64,000 bases of DNA from contig NZ_JANAVY020000020.1 in NCBI RefSeq assembly GCF_025195085.2, positions 1 through 64,000 on the forward strand, in the 5' to 3' direction. Made by a program: the position numbers and the translations under genes. Shown piece by piece: positions 63,892 to 64,000 of this stretch (within the stretch, counting starts at the first letter, position 1; each line of letters opens with the position of its first letter). The stretch comes from Vibrio intestinalis (lineage in GTDB: Bacteria; Pseudomonadota; Gammaproteobacteria; Enterobacterales; Vibrionaceae). The notes under the pieces are model-generated. The model ran no database searches, was not told the origin of the DNA, and was given only the letters and a program-made list of their open reading frames with translations.

Positions 63892-64000
63892 ATGATCGCC
63901 ATCAAACAAGCAAAGCTAAAAGACTTTGCAAACTTAATGGAAATAGAAGTGCTACCTGATCAAAAAGAGTGGCATATTCCATTTGAAACCGCTTATCACG
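63892..64000 (+). CDS. N-terminal part of a possible GNAT acetyltransferase (partial)
   Basis: Frame opens with ATG after GAGGT and runs open to the window end (36 codons). The N terminus, MIAIKQAKLKDFANLMEIE, looks like the start of a GNAT domain (beta strand, then helix). Too short for a firm call. Confidence 0.6.
   Translation, partial: MIAIKQAKLKDFANLMEIEVLPDQKEWHIPFETAYH

Noticed and set aside
1..64000. tRNA, rRNA, CRISPR, insertion sequence, prophage or integron elements
   Set aside because: No cloverleaf-like gene, no regularly spaced repeat array, no transposase, integrase or attC-like repeats were seen; gene order is conserved chromosomal.

Overview
The window looks like ordinary chromosomal DNA of a gammaproteobacterium of the genus Vibrio. 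Evidence: E. coli-like gene blocks in conserved order (bcr-rsuA-radD; ldtD-mepK-gloC; ycjX-ycjF-tyrR; pabB..nudL..sdaC-sdaA), Vibrio-typical proteins (DUF2913-, DUF2947- and DUF2982-like proteins, an H-NOX sensor with a hybrid kinase, many GGDEF/PilZ and two-component genes), moderate GC, and strong Vibrio-style codon bias in rplY and sdaC. I saw no rRNA, tRNA, CRISPR array, insertion sequence, integrase or prophage gene, so this is core or stable accessory chromosome rather than a mobile island.

Layout. 1-4.7 kb: end of an unknown gene, a porin, a DUF2913-like gene coupled to a Bcr-type drug exporter, and rsuA. 4.7-10.9 kb: radD, a TPR protein, a PepSY / response-regulator / sensor-kinase operon and a diguanylate cyclase. 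10.9-15.2 kb: a SetA-like exporter divergent from an AraC regulator, then a glycosyltransferase and a DedA-LssY membrane protein. 15.2-19 kb: rplY with a long structured leader, a PilZ protein, RarD and a basic amino acid antiporter. 19.4-25.3 kb: a small gene behind two LexA-type operators, an RhlE-type helicase, two poorly known genes, an alpha/beta hydrolase, a Dps protein, a prolyl-hydroxylase-like oxygenase and a DOPA-dioxygenase-like protein.

25.4-35 kb: a LacI regulator and a lactose/cellobiose-type PTS operon ending in a TIM-barrel-like protein instead of a glycosidase; then a NarL-type two-component pair next to a TRAP carboxylate transporter (dctPQM). 35-39.7 kb: small winged-helix-like protein, DUF2982-like protein, gloC, mepK, ldtD. 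39.8-44.9 kb: an iron-related cluster (imelysin, di-heme DUF1111 oxidoreductase, second imelysin, DUF1513) under a Fur-box-like sequence. 44.9-52 kb: ribA, a short GTG-started gene, DUF2947-like protein, HD hydrolase, rimJ, tyrR, ycjF, ycjX. 52-54.4 kb: a REC-CheC-like protein translationally coupled to a PAS-GGDEF cyclase, and a small membrane protein. 54.4-64 kb: class I fumarase, pabB, H-NOX with hybrid kinase, nudL, sdaC, sdaA and the start of a GNAT-like gene.

Most of the window is well-known housekeeping and regulation. The signals most worth following are the pair of LexA boxes bracketing the promoter of a 75-aa unknown protein, clustered TACGTA palindromes upstream of the TRAP operon that sits beside a NarL-type regulator, the PTS operon with an unusual last gene, the REC-CheC/GGDEF pair, and the 58-aa gene with a GTG start. 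No clearly new multi-gene system (defence, biosynthetic or mobile) was found.
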